From: Cercis canadensis
Lineage: Eukaryota; Streptophyta; Magnoliopsida; Fabales; Fabaceae
NCBI GenBank assembly: GCA_003255065.1
Contig: QAOA01006185.1
Span: 99,137-163,136, forward strand
Reading direction: 5' to 3'
DNA length: 64,000 nucleotides
In this document: one piece after another, positions 9,764 to 21,380 of the stretch
Layout of the letters: each line of letters opens with the position of its first letter
How positions within the stretch are numbered: position 1 is the first letter of the stretch
The notes under the pieces: model-generated
The model's input: only the letters and a program-made list of their open reading frames with translations
Told to the model about the DNA's origin: nothing
The model's database searches: none
Translations under genes and position numbers: made by a program

Positions 9764-11851
9764 TTTTCACTATATTTTGAAATAAGTATTTTACAAATCA
9801 AAAATAGTTTGGTTCATAATTGGTTGTGGAATTATTATAAAAAAAAAAATCATAATGTATGCCTATATGTCAAATGCCCATAATTTATACCAATTTATTG
9901 CCTAAAATTTATCATGTTTTTTATAAAATTAATAAATGTTTTGACCGAAGGCACCATATTCTATTTCGGTCAACATTAATTTTGCTAAAATCATGGCATG
10001 AAATGGTTAAACCAAACTTCCTTATTAAACAAATTATTAAAGTAATATAAAAGCCATAACCGATTGCACCTTAATTGACTAACCAATCCAAATTGAATCA
10101 TGACTACATAAACAACCAATGGGCTAAATCGAGGAATCCAATAATAGGAATGATTTTATGGTCTCAATTACTTATTAATTAACATAATAATACCTCCAAA
10201 AATTGGTTCAAATTTTTCTCCTTCTTCCTGGCTTTTATTTATTTCCAATTTCGTAACAATTATCAATAAAGAGTTTATTAGATTCAAAATTAATTAAATT
10301 CAAAATTAAGTAATTTCACAAACTTGCATTATTTAAAAGTAATTAAATTCAAAATTAATAGAAAATGGGAGAATATACAACAATTCCAATCACATACCAA
10401 TTATAATTAATTAATTGACATTTAATTTGGCAAGTTAATAATTGCAAAAAAAATTCTGAATTGCACTTCATTGCCGATTGAATATATTTATTAGCGAAAT
10501 TTTATAACATTATTGACTAATTCTTCTACTTTAGATAATTTTAATTGAAATGAGTATTAATTGAAATTATTAAATTTAATTTGATTATTTCTGTCTATTT
10601 CTTGTTAAGGCACATTTTTATTACTTTAAAATCAATTTCTTGATTACCTTGCTTAATTAGGACATTACATGTCAAAATATATGTAGACTAAAAGACAACT
10701 AAATACATATATTTCTTTTTTCCCTCATTAATGGCAGTTAAATTAGGAAAAATGAATGTTGAATTTCACTTCCAAAATTTTCTCAGTGTAATTTTTACTA
10801 CAATGATAATCTTAACAATTTTAAAATTAATGTTTTCATTATATTTTGAAATAAGTATTTTACAAATCAAAAACGGTTTGGTTCATAATTGGTTGTGGAG
10901 TTATTATAAAAATAAAAAAAAAATCATAATGTATGCCTATATGTCAAATGCCCATAATTTATACCAATTTATTGCCTAAAATTTATCATGTTTTTTATGA
11001 AATGAATAAATGTTTAGGCAAAAAAAAAAGCTTGACCGAAGGCACCATATGCTATTTCGGTAAGCATTAATTTTGCTAAAATCATGGCATGAAATGGTTA
11101 AACCAAACTTCCTTATTAAACAAATTATAAAAGTAATATAAAAGCCATAACCGATTGCACCTTAATTGACTAACCAATCCAAATTGAATCATGACTACAT
11201 GAACAACCAATGGGCTAAATCGAGGAATCCAATAATGGGAATGATTTTATGGTCTCAATTAATTATTAATTAACATAATAATACCTCCAAAAATTGGTTC
11301 AAATTTTTCTCCTTCTTGCTAGCTTTTATTTATTTCCAATTTCGTAACAATTATCAATAAAGAGTTTATTAGATTCAAAATTAATTAAATTCAAAATTAA
11401 GTAATTTCACAAACTTGCGTTATTTAAAAGTAATTAAATTTGAAATTAATAGAAAATGAGAGAATATACAACAATTCCAATCACATGTCAATTATAATTA
11501 ATTAATTGACATTTAATTCTGCAAGTTAATAATTGCAAAAAAAATTCTGAATTGCACTTAATTGCCGATTGAATATATTTATTAGCACAATTTTATAACA
11601 TTATTGACTAATTCTTCTACTTTGGATAATTTTAATTGAAATGAGAATTAATTGCAATCATTAAATTAAATTTGATTATTTCCACCTATTTCTTGTTAAG
11701 ACACATTTTTATTACTTTAAAATCAATTTCTTGATTACCTTGCTTAATTAGGACATTACATGTCAAAATGTATGTAAACTAAAAGACAACTAAATACATA
11801 TATTTCTTTTGTCCCTCGTTGATGGTAGTTAAATTAGGTAAAATGAATGTT
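9764..11851. repeat. ~1 kb direct tandem duplication
   Basis: Copy 1 (9764-10760) and copy 2 (10833-11851) align throughout at high identity by eye, separated by 72 bp. Both contain the same landmarks: GCATGAAATGGTTAAACC, the block GACCGAAGGCACCATA, and TAATTAATTAATTGACATTT. Copy 2 has a small A-rich insertion near 11020. There is no coding potential. The copies lack TG...CA ends, so they do not look like LTRs. Confidence 0.9.
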
Positions 11852-13024
11852 AAATAAGCACTAAAGTGTATTGATATACATCTTTAATGCTAATTGATTT
11901 TATTTATGACTTAAATTCATTATTTTTAATATTGTATTTCAATCATCATTAAAATAAGAATTCAAATTCAAAGTAGGCTAAAAAAGTAATTTCAACATAC
12001 ATGTATATTTAAAATTAAATAAATACGAAAATAATAATTAAATATTCAAATTTCATTACTTCCATAATTATATCATTATTTTAGCATTGACTAAGAACAA
12101 ATCAACAATATGACATAACCAATTTAAAATTTAATAAATAATTACTATTTAATAATTAGCTAATTTGAAAACATATATATAGTAATTCCAATCACTTGTC
12201 AATTAATTTGGCAAGTCAATAATTTCAGAATATTTTTATGTATTATTATAAGAATTTTATTTTGTCTTTGACACCCCCTCCCCCTAATTGAGTTCTTTTT
12301 GGATTCATCATTATTGGTCCAATGAACTATACTGATGTATCTACAAAGATTGCATATTTCTCATTACTATTTACACTTTTCATTCACATATCTCCTATTT
12401 CAGGACAAATAGTACACATCCATGCTTTTCTACTTCAACTAATAAAATCCCTTTCGTTGCACTTGTATCTATGGACTTGCTACTCCACACTTCAGTGCCC
12501 TTTAGGGCGTTTAACTTTTTGCCAAGAAGTGTCCTCCAGGTCTGATACTGTTGTAGTTACCATTGTCTTCCCCTCACCAAGATTTAAGAAAGCAACATAG
12601 ATTTATCCTAAAATACACAAGTAGATGACAACTGAGTAAGAAAACTTCAGCCATAGTTGCAAGTGAGCTAACCTAGAAACGACCAACCACAACAGAGAAA
12701 AAAAAAATGAAGAAATGAAGATTCAATCCTTTTCTTCCGGTTGCTATCCATGAGCGAATTCCATTAGTATTGAATTGTTGAGCTGCATGAATTAGTGGCC
12801 AATTTGAATTGATATATATGTCTAATAAACAGAATTATAAAGAAAAAAGAAGAAAACTTGAATTAAAACAATTTCCTTTTACCGTTCAGAGAATTTATTG
12901 TTGTGCAAAGGCCGGAATAACTACTTTGCAAGCTCCCATTAGAGTGAAGTTCCCAAATCTGTCAATCATTACTGGATAGATTAGCCTCCAATAGAATCAG
13001 AATCTACACATATTTCTTCCTGGG
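11852..13024. other. AT-rich DNA with an unrecognised 92-codon ORF
   Basis: Mostly AT-rich non-coding sequence. The plus-strand ORF 12322-12600 starts with a hydrophobic stretch, but composition alone does not support a gene and I recognise no family. The minus strand of 12400-12600 also reads partly like coding DNA. This may belong to the Helitron-related block that ends at 13893. Confidence 0.35.
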
Positions 13025-13090
13025 CTTAGCTCAGGCAGTAGGGAGGATATGGAATCCGAGAGAAATTTTATATTCAAATCATGGTAATTA
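13025..13090 (+). mobile_element. tRNA-derived SINE head (degraded)
   Basis: An A-box-like TAGCTCAGGCAG (13027-13038) and a B-box-like TATTCAAATCA (13071-13081) at tRNA spacing mark the pol III promoter of a tRNA-derived SINE on the plus strand. The acceptor stem cannot be formed, so it is not a tRNA gene. Confidence 0.5.
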
Positions 13091-13419
13091 ATTGGATGCA
13101 AGAAATTTTGGCATGGCATATGAATATTTTATATATATAAATTCAATAAAATACCTTATTTGCATCAATTTTGCAAGGAGAAAATGTGCCCCTTTTGAAT
13201 TCTCCAGAAGTAAGCTTTCTTGCCTTTGGAGATTGAGGAGATTAAGAGAAAAATAAAAAATAAAATAGCAAAAGGGTTGTATGAGAAGATTGAGAGATAT
13301 ATTAAAATGAAATAGATTTTGTAGAATAGAAACTCAAAATAAGGAATAAAGAAAGAGCAACATGACTGGATCAATATACTAAAAAAAAAAAAAAAACACA
13401 GCAACTTACAAATCAAAGG

Positions 13420-13893
13420 AAAAGAGCATACCTTATTGCCTGTGGAAATGGAGCAAATCTACAAAATAACGAATACAAAGCAAAACGGATTCATAACCTA
13501 CTAAACGATTTGAAAGAGTAAACCTGAGAGCTTATTCAGATGGAGGAAAACAGTTGACATATTTGTAATGCAATGGGGGTGAGCCTCATATGCAGTGAAC
13601 TATATATAGAGGTTTATGGAGGCATAACCTCCAAACCCTAAAATTTGAAATATCATTGACAAATCAACATTTATTGTTGGGCTAAAATTATGGAGTGCAA
13701 TTAACAATTATTATATTTTGAATTAATTATTTTGTAATTTTTGAATATTATAATTTATTTCTTAAATTTGAATTACTTAAACTGATTTACAATTTTCATT
13801 GCATCATTAATTGTGATTATTCATAATTCGTATTAATGGCTGGAGTGCCACGTGGCGAGCTGTGGAGCATTTGGCTATTCCTTTTAAATATTA
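13420..13893 (-). mobile_element. 5' region of a second Helitron (Helitron A), related to the 5' region of Helitron B
   Basis: Read on the minus strand from 13893 this begins like a Helitron 5' end (TAATATTTAAAAGGAATAGC). It shares collinear blocks with 20800-21680: the CCACGTGGC-type segment, GACAAATCA-CATTTAT, the AAACCCTAA block, a TATA box (TATATATAG near 13607) and the splice-like GCTCTCAG/GT and AAG/GTATG sites. The two 5' regions are therefore related family members. Its own 3' end was not found; the length given is only the recognisably shared part. Confidence 0.55.
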
Positions 13894-13921
13894 CTAGTAC
13901 TATTCCCGAGCGATGCGCGGG
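13894..13921 (-). other. Helitron 3' terminus: hairpin plus CTAG
   Basis: Minus-strand reading gives an imperfect GC hairpin at 13921-13905 (CCCGcGC-ATC-GCtCGGG, one mismatch), an 8-nt spacer and terminal CTAG at 13897-13894, then host T. This is the rolling-circle termination signal of Helitrons. Confidence 0.8.
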
Positions 13922-14328
13922 CCGCTGCGGTTGGGACTCGAGAAGTAGATGTGGGATGAATTATTGGTGATCATGGAATCATAAATTATATAAATCAACC
14001 GTATATAATATATAAAGTGCGAATTTCATCCTTTGAATGATAATGTAATATATTCCAAACATCAATCATAAATTCATAGGTAAGTTAACAATGCATTAAA
14101 CTAATGTAAGAATAAGATAAAAATGTAATGTAATTACCTATAATGTATAATTGGGATTGTTGCTATCAGCTTCTACGTCGTAGTTCCCATGAACTTGCTC
14201 TGAAACTGGAATTGCAATATTGGTATAATTATAATGTATGATATCAAGTATATTGTGTTTGTATGTGTATTAACGGGCATGATTTAATTAAGTTATGATG
14301 TACCTTTTTGTGTGATTTTGTTGAACAC

Positions 14329-15915
14329 CTATTTGTTGACAACATTTATAGTCCTTGTTGTAGAACTCCCATTTGTATCGATTGCCAAAACTTTGAGGCC
14401 GCTCCTTATTCGAACCCTTGAGAAAGCTACATATAGTTGTCCATGATTGAAGACTGGTTTTGGTAGATATAACCCAACATACGAAAGGGTTTGGCCTTGA
14501 CTTTTATTGATTGACATAGCAAAGCAAACTTGCAGGGGAAATTGTCTTCTCTGTAATTTAAAAGGCATTTTCTTGTCAGAGGATGTCAGGTTCATCCTTG
14601 GTATGAACACTTTTTCTCCAATGTTACTCCCAGAAATAACTTTTCCTTCTAGCACATATCTCCAAAGTTGGGTGATTATCAGTCTTGTTCCATTGCACAA
14701 TCCATTTCGTTGATCTATGTTCCTTATTAACATAACAGGTACGCCTAGCTTTAGTACTAACATGTGGTTTGGAAGGCCGGATGGGGTTATACCATTTAGG
14801 AATTCGGGTGTATGAATATCATATAGTCCATTTCCCCATTATTTGCATGTACTGTCTGAACTCAAATAAATCTTTTCATCACCAGGCAATAAAGAAACCA
14901 TATAATCATTGATTTTTCTTACCACTTCCAATGTAGGGGCTAGTATAGCTATTTCTTGGTAGTATGTTGGATCTTGCATCTTTGTCAGGAGTCCAGGATA
15001 AGTCGACTCCACAATATCATGAATTGGATCACCGCTACATCGTAGGGATAGGTCATCTGGTATCTGAATAATAGCTTCACCATCATTGGTATTTCCTGCT
15101 TCACCGTCACCAACCTTCAATATCCAATTGGAGAACTCTCTCAGCTCAACTGTGTGGGGATCTACAGACCCTGTTTCCAATCTCATGTTTTTGGTTAGGT
15201 TTAAAACCTGCACAAATTTAGGGGAAAAAAATATATGAATAGTCATACTCTACTAATGTTATACATAATGAATTTCAACTTGAGATTAGCACTTGAAAAT
15301 GTTTCCATAGGTAAGAAGAGTTGATAGTTGCAGCAACAATATCTTGTCTACTTCCACTGGGTATAACTGGGAGTATTTGTCTGAAGTCTCCACCTAGTAC
15401 CACAACTTTACCACCAAATGGCGTCTTTGCGGTTGCTGTATCTGTATGCTTCAGTATATCTCTAAGGGTTCTATCAAATGCCTCAAAACAATGTTTATGC
15501 ATCATAGGGGCCTCGTCCCAAATGATCAACTTTGTAGCAGCTAGTAGTTCTGACAGGGGCGTCCCTGGTTTTATGTTACAAAATGTATTCTCATTGACAT
15601 TCAGAGGGATACAAAATCTGGAATGTGCTATTCTACCACCAGGAAAGAGAAGTGATGCAATACCACTTGAAGCGACTGTCAGTACTATCTTACCATTAGA
15701 ACGTAAAGTTGCAGTTAGTGTTCTATAGACAAATATTTTTCCGGTTCCATCAGAACCATAAAGAAAGAACTGACCACCATTCTCTGACATGATTTTTGCA
15801 AAGACAATCTTCTGCTCATCGGTAAGACTTGAGAATAATTCCATGTGCTCTTGTGTTAGCTTATCCCTGTCATAGGCAGTCTCATCATGAATAAGTCTAT
15901 TATCTTCATATATGG
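14329..15915 (-). pseudogene. PIF1-like ATP-dependent DNA helicase, C-terminal part of Helitron transposase, decayed
   Basis: The upstream exon (15915 to 15293) has LTDEQKIVF, a Walker A region GSDGTGKIF (usual GxGGTGKT altered at two positions), Walker B IIWDEAPM and GGDFRQILPV. An 85 bp intron (15292-15208, donor GTGCTA, acceptor GTGCAG) is followed in frame by VLNLTKNMRL. The next exon has LPNHMLVLKLGVPVML, CNGTRLII and the C-terminal CFAMSINKSQGQTL and HGQLYVAFSRV motifs. One in-frame TAA at 14839-14841 and a terminal TAG at 14329-14331, where relatives read through, break it. PIF1 helicases unwind DNA during rolling-circle transposition. The N-terminal helicase part and the Rep nuclease are missing. 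Confidence 0.9.
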
Positions 15916-18261
15916 CTGATCTATATATCTATGGCTCCAAAAAAAAATCAATGATTGATCTATATATCTATGATTTTATTTTTGTTCTAATCATGGATGT
16001 GATAATAGTAATGGCCGCATAAGCATTGGGAAGAATCTAAACACCTCTCTAAAAGCATTGGAAGAACAAACCTGTAAAAGTCCACCAAGTCTTCAAAAAC
16101 TTCCTCCAACCGTCTTGACTGCTTGCCTCCTCTCCAGAATTTTTCCTTCTCCACGAATAGCTGTGTTGCCTCCCCTTTATATAAGGTTTATTTAGGAAAA
16201 CAAAAAAAACTAAGTCCTATTAGTTTTTGTGTGTGTGCCACCTCAAAGCCTTAAAGAATCCCTAACCCAAACCCAAATAATGCAATAGAGATAGCCATTG
16301 TGGAGGCAAAAAAAAAAAAAAAAAACCTAANAAAAAAAAAAAAAAAACCCTAATTTCCTATTAAATTTAGGCAATAAATAAGGAATAAAATAATTGTTGT
16401 GTTGCTAAAATTTTAGATATTTAGACAGAAAAAAAATACTATTACGAATTATTTTAATGGGTTGTTATGTTAGTTTTTTAATGTAACCAATTTTAACCAA
16501 ATTAGATTTTATTAATAATTTAGGATATTAAATTAATAAGGCGCAAAATTTTTTCCAATGTAAATTACTAATTGATTCTTGATGATTCCTTCACTTACAT
16601 ACCTCCGTTAAATATTTTATCACATCAATTCTGGTTCTTGCCAATCAAGCAATGCATTACAACAGCAATTTTAAATTCCATTTTATAATTACTAATATTA
16701 GTCAAATCTATAAAATAGATATTTTCGCTCTTCAAATATTTTGGGGACATCTATACTTGTTGATTTTTGCTTACAAACTCCTACACGTGTCGCCACATGT
16801 CTTTTATTGGTCAATCGGTATATCTCCTAGTATCTGTGCCTTGAAACCTTTCTTGGTTTATTTTTTCGTTCTAATAATTGTGCAAAACAATGCCAGTTGA
16901 GAGTACTATCTTTTGTGCTGATATTTCATTTTTTTGACTGATGCTGAACACTATTATTAGGTGTGATTTCATGAATTTGCAAAGAATAATGTTTGATTAC
17001 AGTGTGATGCCAAACATCCAAAGAGTGCCTCGAGAATGGGACTGCACTAAGTAAGTCCATTAACTGTACTGGCGTTACAGCTGCAGGCTGCAGCAATGAA
17101 AAGGGTATTACATACAGATTTAGATGGCAAGAAGACAGATTATACCCACACGAAATATATGGATATAATAAGAGCAGATCAAAAGTAATACTTTTATTTT
17201 GAATGTGTCCATGTATGAGTATCCACAGCAAAATCATATACTAAGGCTAGCATATCATCTCTTGTAAGTAGCACTACAAAGCAACCACTTAAATATTTAA
17301 AATTCATAGCACTACAAAATCATATACTAATGCTAGCATATGCTTGGGAAAAGGAAGATAATACTACTGGAAACAAAAAGGAAATTCATTAAGTGCACGC
17401 TTTAAAAAAATTAAAAAGATTATAGAAAAATGGAAATAATCATCCAAACGCAAGTAGTGAGTATATAAATGTTATGAACAATGCAGCTTCTTATCAGTAT
17501 ACATAAACCCCATTGTCAGTAAACCTAGTGGACAATGACGTAATGCATAAGCAATCAAGTTAGATTTTCCACTGAGCAAAATAAGCAGCTTCTTTATCAA
17601 CAAAGAAGGGTATAAAACATAAGTGGCTATTTAATTGAGCATGCAGAGATATAGGAAAAAAAAATTGAAGAAATCCTAAAATAGTTATATAATAGTTGAA
17701 ACATAAAATATTGATAAAATTTCAAGAATCTAGATCACTAATATTTAAAACAGAGATAATCAATCAAAAACCCTATAATAGTTATATAATAATAATTAAA
17801 TTACACCTATGCTATGACTATAATGGATGATTACTATGTAAACATATATCTCCTTTGCATCTAATAATAATTCATAGTGTTAAAAAACATAATTGATATG
17901 CTATTCACAACCAAGGTAAGGAATATATTTAAAGCTTTAAATTAAAATTTTACCCATTGCACAATCGTGACTACCATTTCTCAAAATTTGAAGCTTAAAG
18001 TTGCCTTTTTTATTCCATGTACCCAAAAAAAAATTTGCTAGCTTTTTTTACCTTTTGTGTTTTTTGCTGGAACACTAACCCTTTTTCCCCAACTAAGGGA
18101 AACAAAGGAAAAAAACTACTAAAATCCACTTTGATGGTAATTATAATAGTTCCATACAATATTCCATTATGTGAAAAATGTCACTTGATTTAAAACTAAT
18201 GATTCAATATTCCATTAGCAAATATAACCGCATATCGGTTTAATTAATACATCAATGATGC
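15916..18261. other. Helitron interior without recognisable gene
   Basis: AT-rich sequence with poly-A tracts at about 16309-16350 and a single undetermined base at 16331. Weak frames at 16652-16900 (+) and 16926-17237 (-) resemble no known protein. The element's missing central genes would be expected here but are not visible. Confidence 0.5.
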
Positions 18262-18797
18262 CTAATTTTGGATAATTGAAAATAGGAGCCTCTTGTCACC
18301 TTCCAATTCGAAAAAAACAGCATCTCCGATTTTCAAATTGTTGTCTTCAATGAACTTGTCCATTCCAAATCGAAGGGAGACACCATAGCCAAGCAGCAGG
18401 TGATCACACCAATAGTACACTATCCATTTCTGTCCCCAAATAACTGTTCTTGTTTCTAATTCTAAGACACCCCCTATGTCTTTCATGTGTTCCCTTGAAA
18501 TCTCATAAGGCACAATCTAAATTCGGAAAAAATATGGACAAATTAATATTCTCATTCTATAGCATACTTCATCAATGCAACACTGTTAGTATCAAAAAAA
18601 TAGGCTGTAATTCTCACCATTGATTTGTTTGTCATAACTTCTTCTGTGATTTGCACAACAAAACAATCTTGCATGCTAGTCATTTTTTTGGCGGCACAAA
18701 AAGCAATGCTATCTGGGTTCAGTCGAGGTTCAAACTTATCAATGTGGTAGGGATGTTTCCACATGAGCTTCTTAGTCATAGATCTTGTCAAAACCAT
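18262..18797 (-). CDS. Small B3-domain DNA-binding protein, two exons, captured in Helitron
   Basis: Exon 1 is 18797-18618 (60 codons from ATG, MVLTRSMTKK...), with donor ATG/GTGAGA. Exon 2 is 18516-18262, with acceptor TTTAG/ATTGTG, and ends in TGA. Joined, they give 144 residues in phase. Residues ~45-140 match a plant B3 domain: CFVVQITEEVM, then PYEISREHMKDIGG, WIVYYWC, the FGMDKFIEDNNLKIGDAVFFEL signature and a final FSIIQN strand. B3 domains bind DNA in the major groove; the REM-type subgroup is the nearest in style. The protein is hardly more than one domain. It lies antisense to nothing and in the same direction as the Helitron. The frame is intact, so recent capture or selection is possible. 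Expression is unknown. Confidence 0.75.
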
Positions 18798-19902
18798 ATC
18801 TACAAAAGAAAAAAAAATCAGAATCCTTGTTTAGTCACCTTCTGGGACTAACGCAATATCTCTACAAGTCTTCTATTATAATGGTTTTTCCACCTATTTT
18901 TTTATGGAAATTAGTATAAAAACATAAATAAAAAAATTAAGTGATCAAAACTACCCCAGCTGTCAATCCCTGAAGCAAGAAGTCGTATAAAAGAACATTA
19001 GAGATATTGCGAAGGGTTGTGAGCCTGCAGCTGCATTGCCGCACATCCTATGATCCCAACTCCTTTCAATTCTTAATATAAAGGAAGCTTTCATTTTTTT
19101 TAAAATCTCTTTGACAGACCTAAATTGAATTACAATAAGTTACCCTTGTTCCCTTAATGCACNTATTTGGGTAAATACTTTTACACAATGTAATATTTGT
19201 GTCAAAAAGCCATCCTTCATGTGTTCCCTTGAAATCTCATAAGGCACAATCTAAATTCGGAAAAAATATGGACAAATTAATATTCTCATTCTATAGCATA
19301 CTTCATCAATGCAACACTGTTAGTATCAAAAAAATAGGCTGTAATTCTCACCATTGATTTGTTTGTCATAACTTCTTCTGTGATTTGCACAACAAAACAA
19401 TCTTGCATGCTAGTCATTTTTTTGGCGGCACAAAAAGCAATGCTATCTGGGTTCAGTCGAGGTTCAAACTTATCAATGTGGTAGGGATGTTTCCACATGA
19501 GCTTCTTAGTCATAGATCTTGTCAAAACCATATCTACAAAAGAAAAAAAAAAAATCAGAATCCTTGTTTAGTCACCTTCTGGGACTAACGCAATATCTCT
19601 ACAAGTCTTCTATTATAATCATGGTTTTTCCACCTGTTTTTTTATGGAAATTAGTATAAAAACATAAAGAAAAAAATTAAGTGATCAAAACTACCCCAGC
19701 TGTCAATCCCTGAAGCAAGAAGTCGTATAAAAGAACATTAGAGATATTGCGAAGGGTTGTGACCCTGCAGCTGCATTGCCGCACTTCCTATGATCCCAAC
19801 TCCTTTCAATTCTTAATATAAAGGAAGCTTTCATTTTTTTTAAAATCTCTTTGACAGACCTAAATTGAATTACAATAAGTTACCCTTGTTCCCTTAATGC
19901 AC
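18482..19902. repeat. ~680 bp recent tandem duplication spanning B3 exon 1
   Basis: Unit 1 (18482-19162) and unit 2 (19216-19902) are nearly identical, with about half a dozen substitutions and a few short indels, mostly in homopolymers. A 53 bp spacer starts with an undetermined base at 19163. The unit covers the first bases of B3 exon 2, the intron, all of exon 1 and ~365 bp upstream. The N at the junction means misassembly must be excluded. Confidence 0.9.
19216..19531 (-). pseudogene. Duplicated B3 exon 1 with truncated exon 2
   Basis: Exon 1' (19531-19352) encodes the same 60 residues as the downstream gene without change, and the GTGAGA donor is kept. Only the first ~35 bp of exon 2 (19250-19216) are present before the duplication breaks off, so a separate full B3 protein cannot be made. 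Transcripts starting upstream could splice exon 1' to the intact exon 2. Confidence 0.8.
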
Positions 19903-20351
19903 CAAACAAAACTTGCACAAATCAATATCTCCAGCTGACAAAGGTTAGAAAGTGCTTACCCGAAAATAATTGATGTTTGAGCAAATTAGGGGCGTCATAC
20001 TTATTGTTGGTTTAGGAATAAATTATTTTGCAAATTAAGGTTGTAAAGAGCAGAGGTCAAATATCATTTTGAATAATATATTCAAGTAAGGAAGGCAAAC
20101 AACAATATATTCCATAAACTCTTAATTAAGTCCAAGTTAATTTTATCAGTTTTGAATACTTGCTTATGTGCCTTTTTAGTTTTAATAACTCAAATGATGT
20201 GGGTTGGGTTTTAAAAAACCAATTACATTGAGAGTTGATGATAGTAAGCTAGAGAAAAGTTTTTGTAAGGTCTTTTGCCAACAAACCTTTTATATTGTCT
20301 TTAACAAACCAATGTAATAGTAATTACCATATGCATCTACCCAAAAAAAAA

Positions 20352-20745
20352 NNNNNNNNNNNNNNNNNNNNNNNNNNNNNNNNNNNNNNNNNNNNNNNNN
20401 NNNNNNNNNNNNNNNNNNNNNNNNNNNNNNNNNNNNNNNNNNNNNNNNNNNNNNNNNNNNNNNNNNNNNNNNNNNNNNNNNNNNNNNNNNNNNNNNNNNN
20501 NNNNNNNNNNNNNNNNNNNNNNNNNNNNNNNNNNNNNNNNNNNNNNNNNNNNNNNNNNNNNNNNNNNNNNNNNNNNNNNNNNNNNNNNNNNNNNNNNNNN
20601 NNNNNNNNNNNNNNNNNNNNNNNNNNNNNNNNNNNNNNNNNNNNNNNNNNNNNNNNNNNNNNNNNNNNNNNNNNNNNNNNNNNNNNNNNNNNNNNNNNNN
20701 NNNNNNNNNNNNNNNNNNNNNNNNNNNNNNNNNNNNNNNNNNNNN
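20352..20745. other. Assembly gap (394 N)
   Basis: Undetermined bases flanked on both sides by poly-A. Apparent frames running across it are artefacts. Single undetermined bases also occur at 16331 and 19163. Confidence 1.
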
Positions 20746-21178
20746 AAAAAAAAAAAAACTCATTTAATGTACTAATACATTTCAGCATCAATTGAAAATA
20801 TTTTATCCTTTATGGTGGTGCAAAATGAAGAAAAAGGTGTCTCCATTCAGTTTATTGTTTTTCATTGATAGAATAGAAAAATAACAACCAACAATAAACC
20901 ATTAGTACATGAATTGTAGTTCCAATTTAATCAAATAAATAGGTCCTTAGCAATCCTCCATATCAAACCAAACACAACTCTCCTGTCAACTCATTTCACC
21001 TACAACAGCAATTGTTCCTTAGCAATTGTAGATGAATTGTATTTCCTGTGAATCAAAATAAATCCATAATAGAAATAGATTGAAATAGAGAAAATCATGC
21101 TGCCTTGGAAGACCAATAAGATGAGAGGGATAATCCTTGCTTAAGATGATTGAGTGATAGAGTACAAAGAAATAACAT

Positions 21179-21380
21179 ACCTTGTTTCATTTGGAGAAGG
21201 AGGAGTTGGAGATAATAAGCTTCATGAGAAATTCTGCCAAAAAAATATCACATAAACCCAACATATTAGACGGAGATAAAAAAAGCTTACCTGAGAGCTT
21301 CTTAAGATGGAGAAATACAACTGATAGATTTGTGACCCAATGGAGATAAGGACCATATGTGAAACTCTATATATAGATAT
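21179..21380 (-). promoter_or_regulatory. Putative promoter and non-coding 5' exons in Helitron B
   Basis: On the minus strand a TATA box (CTATATATAG, about 21379-21370) is followed ~80 bp later by AAGCTCTCAG/GTAAGC and further on by AAACAAG/GTATGT, both good splice donors. The same arrangement occurs in Helitron A near 13607-13430, which suggests a conserved captured gene start. It points towards the B3 gene 1.8 kb away and may drive it; this is inference. Confidence 0.45.

Noticed and set aside
9764..11851. The two 1 kb copies as LTRs of a tiny element
   Set aside because: No TG...CA ends, no primer site or purine tract in the 72 bp between them, and no target duplication.
12322..12600. 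92-codon ORF with hydrophobic start as a secreted peptide gene
   Set aside because: No family similarity, no supporting promoter or splice context, and it lies in repeat-rich AT-rich DNA.
20290..20795. Open frames of 155-166 codons on both strands
   Set aside because: They run across the 394 bp run of N and consist of undetermined residues.
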